Below, piece after piece: positions 6,574 through 13,519 of a DNA stretch of 13,519 bases. The translations under genes and the position numbers were made by a program. The stretch is taken from assembly GCA_937988745.1 (NCBI GenBank), contig CALKAR010000186.1, positions 1 to 13,519 of the forward strand. Reading direction: 5' to 3'. Source of the DNA: an uncultured Peptococcaceae bacterium (GTDB taxonomy: Bacteria; Bacillota; Limnochordia; Darwinibacteriales; Darwinibacteriaceae). The notes under the pieces were generated by a model, which saw nothing but the letters and a program-made list of their open reading frames with translations, had not been told where the DNA came from and did no database searches. Within the stretch, counting starts at the first letter, position 1. The number at the start of each line of letters is the position of its first letter.

Positions 6574-7197
6574 TTAAAGTTCTTCAATAAGCTCGGGATT
6601 TCCTGCAATCTCCCATAAGTAGAGAGACGCAGTCGAGCAGTAAGGAGAATAGCGGGCCCGATAGACTTCGAAGTCCTCCTTCGATAGTGCTTCTAACTGA
6701 TGAAGACGCTGGATTCCTTTTCTAATTCCTAAGTCCGCCCAGCTGAGGATGTTTGGTCTCTCTAAGGAGAAGATGAGCACCATCTCGGCCGTCCACAGAC
6801 CTACTCCACGCAGAGTGGTAAGCTTGGCAGCCACCTCTTTATCAGGCAGCTCATGCAGGCGGCTGAAATCTATGGTTTTCTCTAAAGCTGCTTCGGTGAC
6901 CCCTTTAATATACTCAGCCTTGCGCCTCGACATTCCGCAGGCTTGGAGGTCTTCAATGGGTATGTTTTGTAGTGTCTGTGGCGAAATAGAGCCACTGCGT
7001 TCCTGCAGCCTCTGCCAAACTGCAGCCGCTGCTTTACCAGAGATCTGTTGGCTGATGATGCTAGATATAAGTGCCTTAAACGGATCTGGTTCGATGCCGC
7101 GGTTAATTCTGCCAACGCGGGCAATGACAGAGCCAAGTCTTGGGTCGGCTTTGCTCAGATGATCTATTTCGGCCTTTCCGTAAGCGAAGTACCTCAC
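6574..7197 (-). CDS. AlkA-like DNA glycosylase (HhH-GPD superfamily)
   Basis: This 207-residue protein is a probable DNA-3-methyladenine glycosylase II that removes alkylated bases by cutting the N-glycosidic bond. The HhH-GPD domain covers most of it: DPFKALISSIISQQISGKAA (38-57) is the typical first helices of the AlkA group, CGMSRRKAEYIKG follows, the helix-hairpin-helix is LRGVGLWTAEMVLIF (129-143), and the catalytic aspartate is D155 in WADLGIRKG. There are no four-cysteine iron-sulphur ligands, which separates it from EndoIII and MutY. It lacks the N-terminal domain of E. coli AlkA, as many bacterial members do. The start is a GTG with GGGAGAG just upstream; I see no better in-frame start. 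It is the first gene of a two-gene unit with the thioredoxin-fold protein and is divergent from the sugar operon. Confidence 0.9.
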   Translation of the reverse strand: MRYFAYGKAEIDHLSKADPRLGSVIARVGRINRGIEPDPFKALISSIISQQISGKAAAAVWQRLQERSGSISPQTLQNIPIEDLQACGMSRRKAEYIKGVTEAALEKTIDFSRLHELPDKEVAAKLTTLRGVGLWTAEMVLIFSLERPNILSWADLGIRKGIQRLHQLEALSKEDFEVYRARYSPYCSTASLYLWEIAGNPELIEEL

Positions 7198-7272
7198 TTT
7201 ATCTCTCCCATCAGTATATGTCGTGTTTGATCGTGTTCGGGAATGGGCATTGTTTTCCTCTCGCGGAAGTTA

Positions 7273-7293
7273 TTTGAGAAAACTTTTCTCGAA
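7273..7293. promoter_or_regulatory. 21-bp near-perfect palindrome, candidate operator between divergent genes
   Basis: The arms TTTGAGAAAA (7273-7282) and TTTTCTCGAA (7284-7293) pair around one central C with a single mismatch (9 of 10). With only one base between arms it cannot form a useful RNA hairpin, so a dimeric regulator site is more plausible. It lies between the divergent DNA glycosylase gene and the sugar operon. Downstream, TTAACC (7299-7304) and CAAAAT (7322-7327), 17 bases apart, are a weak possible promoter for the sugar operon; I am not confident of it. No regulator gene for this operon is in the window. Confidence 0.45.
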
Positions 7294-7442
7294 GGAAATT
7301 AACCAGAGGTAGAGAATAGTACAAAATGATAAGTATTTGGTAAGTCGTTGATGCATAAAGACAAAATGGAGGTGTGTCCACAGGGAATATAACGGGTGTA
7401 GGTGAGGGTACTAAGAATGACAACTTAGGAAGGAGAAGAAGC

Positions 7443-8705
7443 ATGCGTAAAAACCTGATTCTGTCTTTGGCCTTGGTGCTTGTTGTTGCGCTTTCGGGTT
7501 TGGCTTCTGCTGTAGAGATCACTGTATGGTGCTGGGATCCTCTGTTTAACATCTATGCGATGGAAGAGGCAGCTAAGATTTACAAAGAGATTAATCCTGA
7601 TGTCACCATCAATATTGTCGAAACCCCTTGGGATGACGTACAGACCAAACTGACTACTGCTGTGATGGCTGGTCAATTAGACACCCTGCCTGATATTTTG
7701 CTCATGCAGGACAACGCTGCGATTAAGAACGTTGTCAATTTCCCTGGTGTATTCTACGACTTGACTGATTCGGGCATTGATTTCTCGCAGTTTGCAGACT
7801 TCAAAGTCCGCTTGACTACAGTTGATGGCCGCAATTATGGTGTTCCTTTCGATAACGGAACTGCCATCACTGCTCTGCGGACTGATATCCTTGAGCAAGC
7901 TGGGTACACCCTCGAAGACTTCATCGACATTACTTGGTCTGAGTTCATCGAAATGGGTAAAGACATTCTGGAGAAAACCGGTTATCCTCTGCTCTCTGCT
8001 GTATCTGAGAGCCCTGACCACGTGATGGTTACTCTCCAGAGTGCACACAGCTGGATGTTTAAGGAAGACGGCAGCGTATTTATTGCTGATAATGAAGTGC
8101 TGAAAGAAACTGTAGAGATTTACGTTGAGCTGGTTAAGTCTGGTGTATTGGTACAGGTTCCTGACTGGGAACAGTACATCGGCACCATCAACCGCGGTAC
8201 AGTAGCTGGCACCATCAATGGCTGCTGGATTATTGGTACTATCGTTGCTCAGCCTGACCAAGCTGGTAAGTGGGGTATCACCAATGTGCCTCGTCTTGAC
8301 AGAGCACCAAACGCCACCAACTACAGTAACCAGGGTGGTTCCAGCTGGATGGTTCTTAATCACTCGCCCAACAAGGATGTTGCTGTGGACTTCCTGAAGC
8401 ACACCTTCGCCGGCAGCGTAGAGCTATATGAAACAATTCTGCCATCCTCTGGTGCACTGGCAACTTATCTCCCGGCAGGAGACAGCGATGTCTATAACGA
8501 GCCTCATCCGTTCTTCGGTGGACAGCCTATTTACGCTGACATCACCGAGTTCGCCTCTAAGGTACCTGCGGTAACTTATGGCGTATACAACTACGAAGCT
8601 CGTGATGCTGTAGCAGTTGCTATTTCCCAGGTGCTCGCTGGCTGGGATCTTGACATGGCTCTGCTTGAAGCAGAAGAAACCGTTAAGTTTTTAATGGGGC
8701 CGTAA
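7443..8705 (+). CDS. Sugar ABC transporter substrate-binding protein (extracellular family 1)
   Basis: The 420-residue protein binds the sugar outside the membrane and hands it to the permeases. The start is the ATG at 7443, with AGGAAGGAG 7 bases upstream; longer in-frame readings from 7374 have no ribosome binding site. MRKN plus a hydrophobic core ending in SGLASA gives a signal peptidase I site before VEITVW. The mature N-terminus ITVWCWDPLFN, then YKEINPDVTINIVETPWDDV and TLPDILLMQDN, is the standard family 1 opening; GVPFDNGTAITALRTDILEQ and SSWMVLNHSPNKDVAVDFLK are its later conserved segments. There is no lipobox: the nearest cysteine (C30) lies in TVWC, outside a lipobox context. Many aromatic residues fit sugar stacking. 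The gene is followed by an intercistronic hairpin and then both permeases. The ligand is probably the disaccharide used by the GH94 enzyme of the operon. Confidence 0.93.
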   Translation: MRKNLILSLALVLVVALSGLASAVEITVWCWDPLFNIYAMEEAAKIYKEINPDVTINIVETPWDDVQTKLTTAVMAGQLDTLPDILLMQDNAAIKNVVNFPGVFYDLTDSGIDFSQFADFKVRLTTVDGRNYGVPFDNGTAITALRTDILEQAGYTLEDFIDITWSEFIEMGKDILEKTGYPLLSAVSESPDHVMVTLQSAHSWMFKEDGSVFIADNEVLKETVEIYVELVKSGVLVQVPDWEQYIGTINRGTVAGTINGCWIIGTIVAQPDQAGKWGITNVPRLDRAPNATNYSNQGGSSWMVLNHSPNKDVAVDFLKHTFAGSVELYETILPSSGALATYLPAGDSDVYNEPHPFFGGQPIYADITEFASKVPAVTYGVYNYEARDAVAVAISQVLAGWDLDMALLEAEETVKFLMGP

Positions 8706-8726
8706 GCTTAGTCTCATATATGGTAT

Positions 8727-8756
8727 GGAAGGCCAGTACCAGTCTGGCCTTCCTTT
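8727..8756 (+). terminator. Intercistronic hairpin after the binding-protein gene, probable partial terminator
   Basis: GGAAGGCCAG (8727-8736) and CTGGCCTTCC (8744-8753) form a perfect 10-bp stem with a 7-base loop, followed by only three T residues before AACC. The U-tract is too short for a strong terminator. Such hairpins after binding-protein genes are known to end part of the transcripts and protect the upstream message, so that the binding protein is made in excess over the permeases. That role is inferred here. Confidence 0.7.
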
Positions 8757-8797
8757 AACCCACTTTGCCCACTGTGTTTAGGATAGGGGGGGACCTT

Positions 8798-9679
8798 ATG
8801 GGTCAGACACTCACACTCAAAAGGCGGCAGAGTTTGATAGGATGGCTTTTTATCTTGCCGGCTTCCGCTTTGATCTTCGTTTTCTATTTTTATCCAATTG
8901 CCCGAGCTTTGTGGCTTTCATTTCAAACCGGCGTAGGAGTTAACCTGCAGTATGCGGGGCTTTTTAACTATCAGCGCTTGTTTTCTGATAATGTCTTCAA
9001 ACTCTCGCTTACCAACGTATTCATATTCTTGATTATTCAAGTACCGATAATGCTTATTTTGGCGTTAATCTTAGCGAGTCTGCTGAATGATCCTACGCTT
9101 AAATTCCGCGGCTTCTTCCGGACCGCACTGTTTCTGCCATGCGCCACCTCGCTGGTTTCGTATGCGATTGTGTTCCGCTCACTGTTTGCATTGGATGGAT
9201 TTGTCAACTACTTGCTGACCACTTTAAGTATCATTGATAAGCCGATAAATTGGGCAGGCAATCCCTGGACCGCACGTTTATTGATTGTTATCGCTCTGAC
9301 ATGGCGCTGGACTGGTTATAATATGATGTTTTATTTGGCCGGGCTGCAGAATATCGATACCTCTATTTATGAAGCAGCTCTAATTGATGGAGCCAGCGGG
9401 TTTACCAGATTTACCAAGATCACAATTCCACTGCTTAAGCCCATCATTCTTTTGACGACAATCATGTCGACTAATGGAACACTGCAGTTGTTCGACGAGA
9501 CGATGAACCTCACGAACGGTGGACCGGCAAATGCAACGCTGTCAGTCTCACAGTATATTTACCGGCTGTCGTTTCAATATTCGCCGCGGTTTGGTTATGC
9601 CGCAGCCATATCCTTTGTAATCTTTATCTTGGTTGCAATCTTGGCTCTGATCCAAATGAGGGTGGGTGATACACGGTGA
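8798..9679 (+). CDS. Sugar ABC transporter permease (MalF/UgpA-like)
   Basis: This 293-residue integral membrane protein is one half of the sugar import channel. The N-terminus KRRQSLIGWLFILPASALIF is the usual first helix of this family; five further membrane segments follow. The EAA loop that docks on the ATPase is EAALIDGASGFTRFTKITIP (from residue 192), a textbook match. FDETMNLTNGGPANATLS is the conserved periplasmic-side loop near the end. The start is the ATG at 8798 with AGGGGGGG 5 bases before it, preferred over the upstream in-frame reading from 8765. Its stop overlaps the next gene by four bases (GTGA), which couples synthesis of the two permeases. Confidence 0.95.
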   Translation: MGQTLTLKRRQSLIGWLFILPASALIFVFYFYPIARALWLSFQTGVGVNLQYAGLFNYQRLFSDNVFKLSLTNVFIFLIIQVPIMLILALILASLLNDPTLKFRGFFRTALFLPCATSLVSYAIVFRSLFALDGFVNYLLTTLSIIDKPINWAGNPWTARLLIVIALTWRWTGYNMMFYLAGLQNIDTSIYEAALIDGASGFTRFTKITIPLLKPIILLTTIMSTNGTLQLFDETMNLTNGGPANATLSVSQYIYRLSFQYSPRFGYAAAISFVIFILVAILALIQMRVGDTR

Positions 9680-10488
9680 CTCGCCGCCGATTCTTCCGTT
9701 TCCTCCAGTATCTATTTCTGTTTGCAGCGGCTATCCTGTCCCTCTTTCCGCTGGTTTGGATGGTCATTTCTGCCACTAATGCCAGTGTGGATGTTGTCAC
9801 AGGCCGGCTTCTGCCCGGAAGACACCTCTTAGAAAACTACCGCAAATTGTCCCAACAGGCAAATGTCACGCTGGCTATGTGGAACTCGTTCCGCAATGCG
9901 ATTGTAGCCACTTTTGCCAGTTTGGTGGTCTGTTCAATTGCTGGGTACGGCTTTGAGATCTATCATGATAAAGGCAAGGACTTCTTAATGCGCGTCCTGC
10001 TTCTGTCTATGATGATTCCCTTTGCTGCCATCATGATTCCACTCTTTATGATGGTAGGGAAATTTGGGCTGCTCAACACCACAACGGCGTTTGTGCTGCC
10101 GACCGTCTCAACAGCATTTCTTATTTTCTTGTTCAGACAGAGTGCTCGATACTTTCCATCAGAGATTATCGAGGCAGCTCGTCTTGAAGGTATGAGTGAG
10201 CTGGGTATTTTCTTCAGAATGTACGTGCCCATCATGCGCTCAACTTATGCAACGGCCGGGATTATTACGTTTATGAATGCTTGGAACAACTATTTGTGGC
10301 CGCTGATTATTATGCAGAGTAAAGACAGTATCGTGATGCCAATCTTGATTTCCAACCTGATTTCAGGATACGTTACTGACTATGGAATGGTTATGCTAGG
10401 TGTTACCTTGAGCGTGCTGCCTACGATTATTATTTTCCTGCTGCTGCAGAACAGCTTTGCCGAAGGTATACTTAGCTCTATGAAATAG
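9676..10488 (+). CDS. Sugar ABC transporter permease (MalG/UgpE-like)
   Basis: This 270-residue integral membrane protein is the second half of the sugar import channel. It has about six membrane segments, starting with FLFAAAILSLFPLVWMVISA, and the EAA loop EAARLEGMSELGIFFRMYVP (from residue 166). The segment NAWNNYLWPLIIMQS and the C-terminal SFAEGILSSMK are conserved in MalG-type permeases. The start is a GTG overlapping the stop of the first permease by four bases, with GGGTGGGTGAT just upstream. No ATP-binding subunit follows; in many Bacillota one shared ATPase (MsmX type) powers several such importers, which is likely here too. Confidence 0.95.
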   Translation: MTRRRFFRFLQYLFLFAAAILSLFPLVWMVISATNASVDVVTGRLLPGRHLLENYRKLSQQANVTLAMWNSFRNAIVATFASLVVCSIAGYGFEIYHDKGKDFLMRVLLLSMMIPFAAIMIPLFMMVGKFGLLNTTTAFVLPTVSTAFLIFLFRQSARYFPSEIIEAARLEGMSELGIFFRMYVPIMRSTYATAGIITFMNAWNNYLWPLIIMQSKDSIVMPILISNLISGYVTDYGMVMLGVTLSVLPTIIIFLLLQNSFAEGILSSMK

Positions 10489-10505
10489 TTTGAGGAGGAC
10501 CTTCG

Positions 10506-11102
10506 TTGTACAGTGAAGTTTTAGAGTTCGTCCGGATGCAGATCGCCCAGAACGGGCGCCCATCGGCACCATATAGGGACCGCTTTCAGCACACGCTGCG
10601 GGTCGTAAAATGGGCTGAACGGCTGCATGAGTTTGAAGGTGGAGATATCGAAGTGATCCGTTTGGCTGCTCTTTTCCATGACGTTGGTTGGGACCCGGAG
10701 CGGCCTCATGAAGAAGTTGGTGCCGAGTTAACCCGTGATTATCTCGCTACAAAAGGTTTTTCACCAGAGAAGGCCAGGGCCATCGTGGAAGCGGTGGCCC
10801 ATCACAATCACAGAGATGATCCTGGTCCCTTTTCTGTGGAGACGCTGATCATCCAGGATGCGGACTTTTTAGACGAAGTAGGGGTTTTGACTTTAGTTTG
10901 GGACAGTCTTGCGGCAGCATTCAAGCCTAACCCAAGTTATGCCGCGGTGTATGAGCGCGCCCAGCGTTCGCTGGCAGAATTGAAAGAACTCCGTCGTTTG
11001 CTGAGAACGCCTACGGGACGGCGTTTTTATGATAAGCGTCTCAAAATCCTGGAAAAATGCCTGGCGGAGCTTGAGTTCGAGTTAAGGGGCTATTCAACAT
11101 AG
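10506..11102 (+). CDS. HD-domain metal-dependent hydrolase (YedJ / COG1418-like) inside the sugar operon
   Basis: The 198-residue protein has a complete HD domain: H29 in RFQHTLRVVKWAERL, H58-D59 in RLAALFHDVGWD, H99/H100 in VEAVAHHNHRDD, and the late aspartates in IIQDADFLDEVG (D118, D120). This order of residues binds one or two metal ions in phosphohydrolases and phosphodiesterases. The arrangement, with QDAD.L...G after the paired histidines, resembles YedJ and other COG1418 proteins, whose substrates are mostly unknown. There is no signal peptide, so it acts in the cytoplasm. The start is a TTG with GAGGAGG 7 bases upstream. It lies 17 bases after the second permease and 12 bases before the phosphorylase gene and is clearly in the operon. 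A role in hydrolysing a sugar phosphate or a nucleotide linked to the pathway is possible; housekeeping is the alternative. Confidence 0.85.
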   Translation: MYSEVLEFVRMQIAQNGRPSAPYRDRFQHTLRVVKWAERLHEFEGGDIEVIRLAALFHDVGWDPERPHEEVGAELTRDYLATKGFSPEKARAIVEAVAHHNHRDDPGPFSVETLIIQDADFLDEVGVLTLVWDSLAAAFKPNPSYAAVYERAQRSLAELKELRRLLRTPTGRRFYDKRLKILEKCLAELEFELRGYST

Positions 11103-11114
11103 AAAGGAGAGATA

Positions 11115-13508
11115 ATGGTGCGCTATGGTTACTTCGATGATGCAGCGAAGGAATATGTAATCACCCGGCCAGATACGCCCCAGTCTTGGAGCAATTATCT
11201 TGGTTCCACTGAGTATGGTGCAATTATTACCAATAACTGCGGCGGATATGGATTCTATAAGTCCGGGGCGCGGGGCCGGTTTCTGCGCTTAAGATTTAAC
11301 GCGGTTCCGCTGGATCAACCTGGGCGGTACTTCTATCTGCGTGATCAGGATACTGGCGATTTCTGGTCAGCTTCTTGGCAGCCTGTAGGCAAGCCGTTGT
11401 CTGAGTACGAGTCTGTCTGTCGCCACGGCACAGGCTATTCTATCTTTGAATCTCGCTATGAAGAAATTGCCACCGAGGCGCTGTATTTTGTTCCCGAAGG
11501 TGAGCTGTTTGAATACTGGCGTCTAAAAGTGACTAACGAAAGCAGCAGGCCTAGGCGAATATCGGTATTTACCTACTGCGAGTTCACAAATCACTGGGAT
11601 ACATATCAAGACCAGGTGAACCAGCAGTATTCGAACTTCATTATCAAGGGTTCACGGCAGGATAACATGCTGCGCATAGTGAGCCAGGATAATCTGACCG
11701 GGCGTTCGGTTGCACAGATCGATGATCTAGCTATGCATACCTGGATGGCGCTCATTGGCGCGCCCATAGCTGGTTACGATACGAGCCGAGAAGCGTTTAT
11801 CGGTATCTACAATGGGTATCACAATCCACAAGTTGTGCAGCAGGGTAAGTGCACCAACAGCAATGCTTATGGCGATAACGCTTGTGGTACATTCCAGGTA
11901 GATCTAGAACTGCGGCCAGGAGAATCTGAGGAAATCTTAGTCATGTTGGGTATCGGTGCCCAAGAAACCGTGGGCAAGGAAACCGTTGCTGCGTTCGGCA
12001 GTTTGGAACGCGCCGACGAGGAGTTTATCCGCTTGAAAGAAGCCCGGCACCGGACCCTTGGTTCACTTACCGTTGAGACTCCTGATCCTGAGTTCAACAG
12101 CACCATTAATGTATGGGGCCTTTATAACTGCCTGATTAACTTTGCGTGGTCCCGTTCGGCCAGCTTGGTTTACAACGGGGAGAGGGACGGTTTAGGGTAT
12201 CGCGACTCAGTCCAAGACCTCTTAGGCGTAATGGCTGCGATTCCGGAAGATGCCGGCAAGCGTCTTGAACTGATGATTACCGGGCAGGTATCTACGGGAG
12301 GAGCAATTCCGGTAATCAAGCCTTTTGAGCATCGTCCTGGACACGAAAAGGCACCTGAACCTGAGGAATACCGGTCCGATGACTGCTTGTGGCTGTTTAA
12401 TACCGTGCCAGAGTATGTTGCTGAAACCGGTGATGTTGACTTCTACAGCAAGGTACTGCCCTATGCTGATCAGGGTGAAGATACAGTTCTTGGACATCTG
12501 CGGCGGGCTTTGGAATTTAACCTAAATCGCACCGGCCGAAACGGTTTGCCCTGTGGTTTGGCAGCTGACTGGAATGACTGTCTTGTGCTGGGTTACTACG
12601 GAGAAAGTTTGTTTGTGGCCTTTCAGGTGCGGTACGGTCTCACCAAGTATGCTGAAATCGCAGAAATGCTCGGAGAGGAAGATGAAGCTCGCTGGGCACT
12701 CACTGAACGCGATAAGCTCGATGAAGCGATACAGAAGGTTGCTTGGGACGGTGACTGGTTCATCTGGGCCATCGGTGATGATGGAACCATTTATGGAACG
12801 AAAGACTATGATGAGGGTCAAGTGTACCTGAATACTCAGCTGTGGGCAGTCATCAGCGGCGCAGCCACGACTGAACAGGCAGAGCGCTGCCTAGAAACCG
12901 TTAATGAAAAGCTGGCTACCGAATATGGTCTGATGCTCTGCGCTCCACCATTCGTCGATGCCCCAATCGATGTTATGCGGGCAGTTGTGTATAACCCGGG
13001 CATTAAAGAAAACGCGGGTATATTCAACCACACTCAGGGCTGGGGTGTCATGGCAGAATGCCTCATGGGCAACGGCGACCGGGCCTATGAGTATTATCGA
13101 GCTGCGATGCCAGCAGCCTATAACGAACGAGCAGAACTGCGCCAGCTTGAACCTTATGTGCAGGGGCAGACGACTTATTCGACTTACTCGCCACGTGCAG
13201 GCAACTGCCGCACCGCTTGGCTTACTGGCTCTGCTGCTTGGTCTTACTATAGCGCCGTGCAGTACATCCTCGGTATCAGGCCAGCCATAGACGGGTTAGT
13301 AATTGATCCCTGTATTCCGAGCAGCTGGGATGGTTTCAAGGCAGTCCGCAAGTTCCGCGGGAAAGTTGTTAACATTAAAGTGGAAAATCCAACGGGTGTT
13401 TGTCGTGGAGTAAAGCAAGTTATCCTCAACGGTGAAGCCATCGAAGGTAACAAGATTCCGGCGGATTTGCTGCAGGATGAAAACCAAGTCACGGTAGTCT
13501 TGGGATAA
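11115..13508 (+). CDS. GH94 disaccharide phosphorylase (cellobiose/chitobiose phosphorylase family)
   Basis: This 797-residue cytoplasmic enzyme should split a beta-linked disaccharide with phosphate, inverting the linkage to an alpha-sugar 1-phosphate plus a free sugar. The opening YGYFDDAAKEYVITRPDTPQ followed by WSNYLGSTEYGAIITNNCGG begins the N-terminal beta-sandwich (to about 270). A helical linker and the alpha/alpha barrel follow (about 320-720), then a small C-terminal beta domain (LVIDPCIPSSWDGF to the end). The catalytic motif is ADWNDCL (484-490), whose aspartates include the general acid. Candidate phosphate and sugar ligands are R363 in GLGYRDSVQD, H639 in FNHTQGW and T704 in LTGSAAW. 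Length fits cellobiose, chitobiose and cellobionate phosphorylases (about 790-820). The short loop after ADWNDCL lacks the insertion of cellobiose phosphorylases, so the true substrate is open. AGAAAGGAG precedes the ATG. Confidence 0.95.
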   Translation: MVRYGYFDDAAKEYVITRPDTPQSWSNYLGSTEYGAIITNNCGGYGFYKSGARGRFLRLRFNAVPLDQPGRYFYLRDQDTGDFWSASWQPVGKPLSEYESVCRHGTGYSIFESRYEEIATEALYFVPEGELFEYWRLKVTNESSRPRRISVFTYCEFTNHWDTYQDQVNQQYSNFIIKGSRQDNMLRIVSQDNLTGRSVAQIDDLAMHTWMALIGAPIAGYDTSREAFIGIYNGYHNPQVVQQGKCTNSNAYGDNACGTFQVDLELRPGESEEILVMLGIGAQETVGKETVAAFGSLERADEEFIRLKEARHRTLGSLTVETPDPEFNSTINVWGLYNCLINFAWSRSASLVYNGERDGLGYRDSVQDLLGVMAAIPEDAGKRLELMITGQVSTGGAIPVIKPFEHRPGHEKAPEPEEYRSDDCLWLFNTVPEYVAETGDVDFYSKVLPYADQGEDTVLGHLRRALEFNLNRTGRNGLPCGLAADWNDCLVLGYYGESLFVAFQVRYGLTKYAEIAEMLGEEDEARWALTERDKLDEAIQKVAWDGDWFIWAIGDDGTIYGTKDYDEGQVYLNTQLWAVISGAATTEQAERCLETVNEKLATEYGLMLCAPPFVDAPIDVMRAVVYNPGIKENAGIFNHTQGWGVMAECLMGNGDRAYEYYRAAMPAAYNERAELRQLEPYVQGQTTYSTYSPRAGNCRTAWLTGSAAWSYYSAVQYILGIRPAIDGLVIDPCIPSSWDGFKAVRKFRGKVVNIKVENPTGVCRGVKQVILNGEAIEGNKIPADLLQDENQVTVVLG

Positions 13509-13509
13509 A

Positions 13510-13519
13510 AGGGAAGGGA
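13510..13519 (+). promoter_or_regulatory. Shine-Dalgarno-like sequence at the right edge
   Basis: The last ten bases, AGGGAAGGGA, come two bases after the GH94 stop and look like the purine-rich ribosome binding sites used by the other genes here. This suggests that another gene of the same operon starts just beyond the window. The start codon itself is not visible. Confidence 0.4.

Noticed and set aside
7213..7237. Minus-strand TATACT with two upstream AACACGA repeats 10 bases apart, as a possible activator-dependent promoter of the glycosylase gene
   Set aside because: The transcription start would fall within the ribosome binding site of that gene (7203-7209), and there is no -35 box; the direct repeats may be chance.
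7198..7442. Riboswitch or leader RNA before the binding-protein gene
   Set aside because: No known riboswitch core and no terminator/antiterminator pair could be seen; only the palindrome at 7273-7293 stands out.
7677..8402. 241-codon open frame on the minus strand
   Set aside because: It is antisense to the clearly recognisable substrate-binding protein gene and its product shows no known motifs.
1..13519. CRISPR arrays, insertion sequences, tRNA or rRNA genes, prophage or defence genes
   Set aside because: No regularly spaced repeats, transposase motifs, terminal repeats or RNA gene signatures were found; all long stretches are explained by ordinary genes.

Overview
The window looks like a chromosomal segment of a Bacillota (Firmicutes) bacterium, probably an anaerobic, carbohydrate-using clostridial or Limnochordia-like lineage. 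The reasons are strong G-rich ribosome binding sites before nearly every gene, a YtrA-type GntR regulator with an ABC-2 exporter, frequent TTG and GTG starts, and a cytoplasmic GH94 disaccharide phosphorylase behind a sugar ABC importer. Base composition is balanced. No mobile element, rRNA, tRNA or CRISPR array is visible. The lineage is an inference from gene content only.

Layout. (1) At the left edge, on the minus strand, is the N-terminal part of a UPF0145/YbjQ-family gene. (2) From about 405 to 3198, on the plus strand, lies a regulated operon: a near-consensus promoter, a perfect 12-bp inverted repeat over the expected transcription start, a YtrA-like GntR repressor, an ABC ATPase, a six-helix ABC-2 type membrane subunit, and a DUF4097-like anchored beta-repeat protein. 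This resembles the antibiotic- and envelope-stress-responsive ytr modules. (3) From 3295 to 4339 come a stand-alone SpoT/MESH1-type HD hydrolase and a DUF456 membrane protein, closed by a 15-bp-stem terminator that also serves the convergent gene. (4) From 4402 to 7197, on the minus strand, are a long acidic lipoprotein of unknown function and a pair consisting of an AlkA-like DNA glycosylase followed by a thioredoxin-fold protein, which ends in its own terminator. (5) From 7443 to 13508, on the plus strand, is a sugar-use operon: substrate-binding protein, intercistronic hairpin, two permeases, an HD-domain hydrolase and a GH94 phosphorylase. A Shine-Dalgarno-like sequence at the right edge suggests the operon continues.

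How the genes work together. In the sugar operon a beta-linked disaccharide (or a related sugar) would be bound outside the membrane, imported through the two permeases with an ATPase encoded elsewhere, and split by phosphorolysis in the cytoplasm to a sugar 1-phosphate and a free sugar or sugar acid. The HD protein in the middle has no known role there. In the left half, the GntR protein probably represses its own ABC exporter operon until a membrane or cell-wall signal arrives.

I did not find a clearly unprecedented system. The points most worth a second look are the uncharacterised beta-rich lipoprotein, the HD hydrolase inside the phosphorylase operon, the substrate-binding protein that lacks a lipobox, and the heavy use of non-ATG starts.
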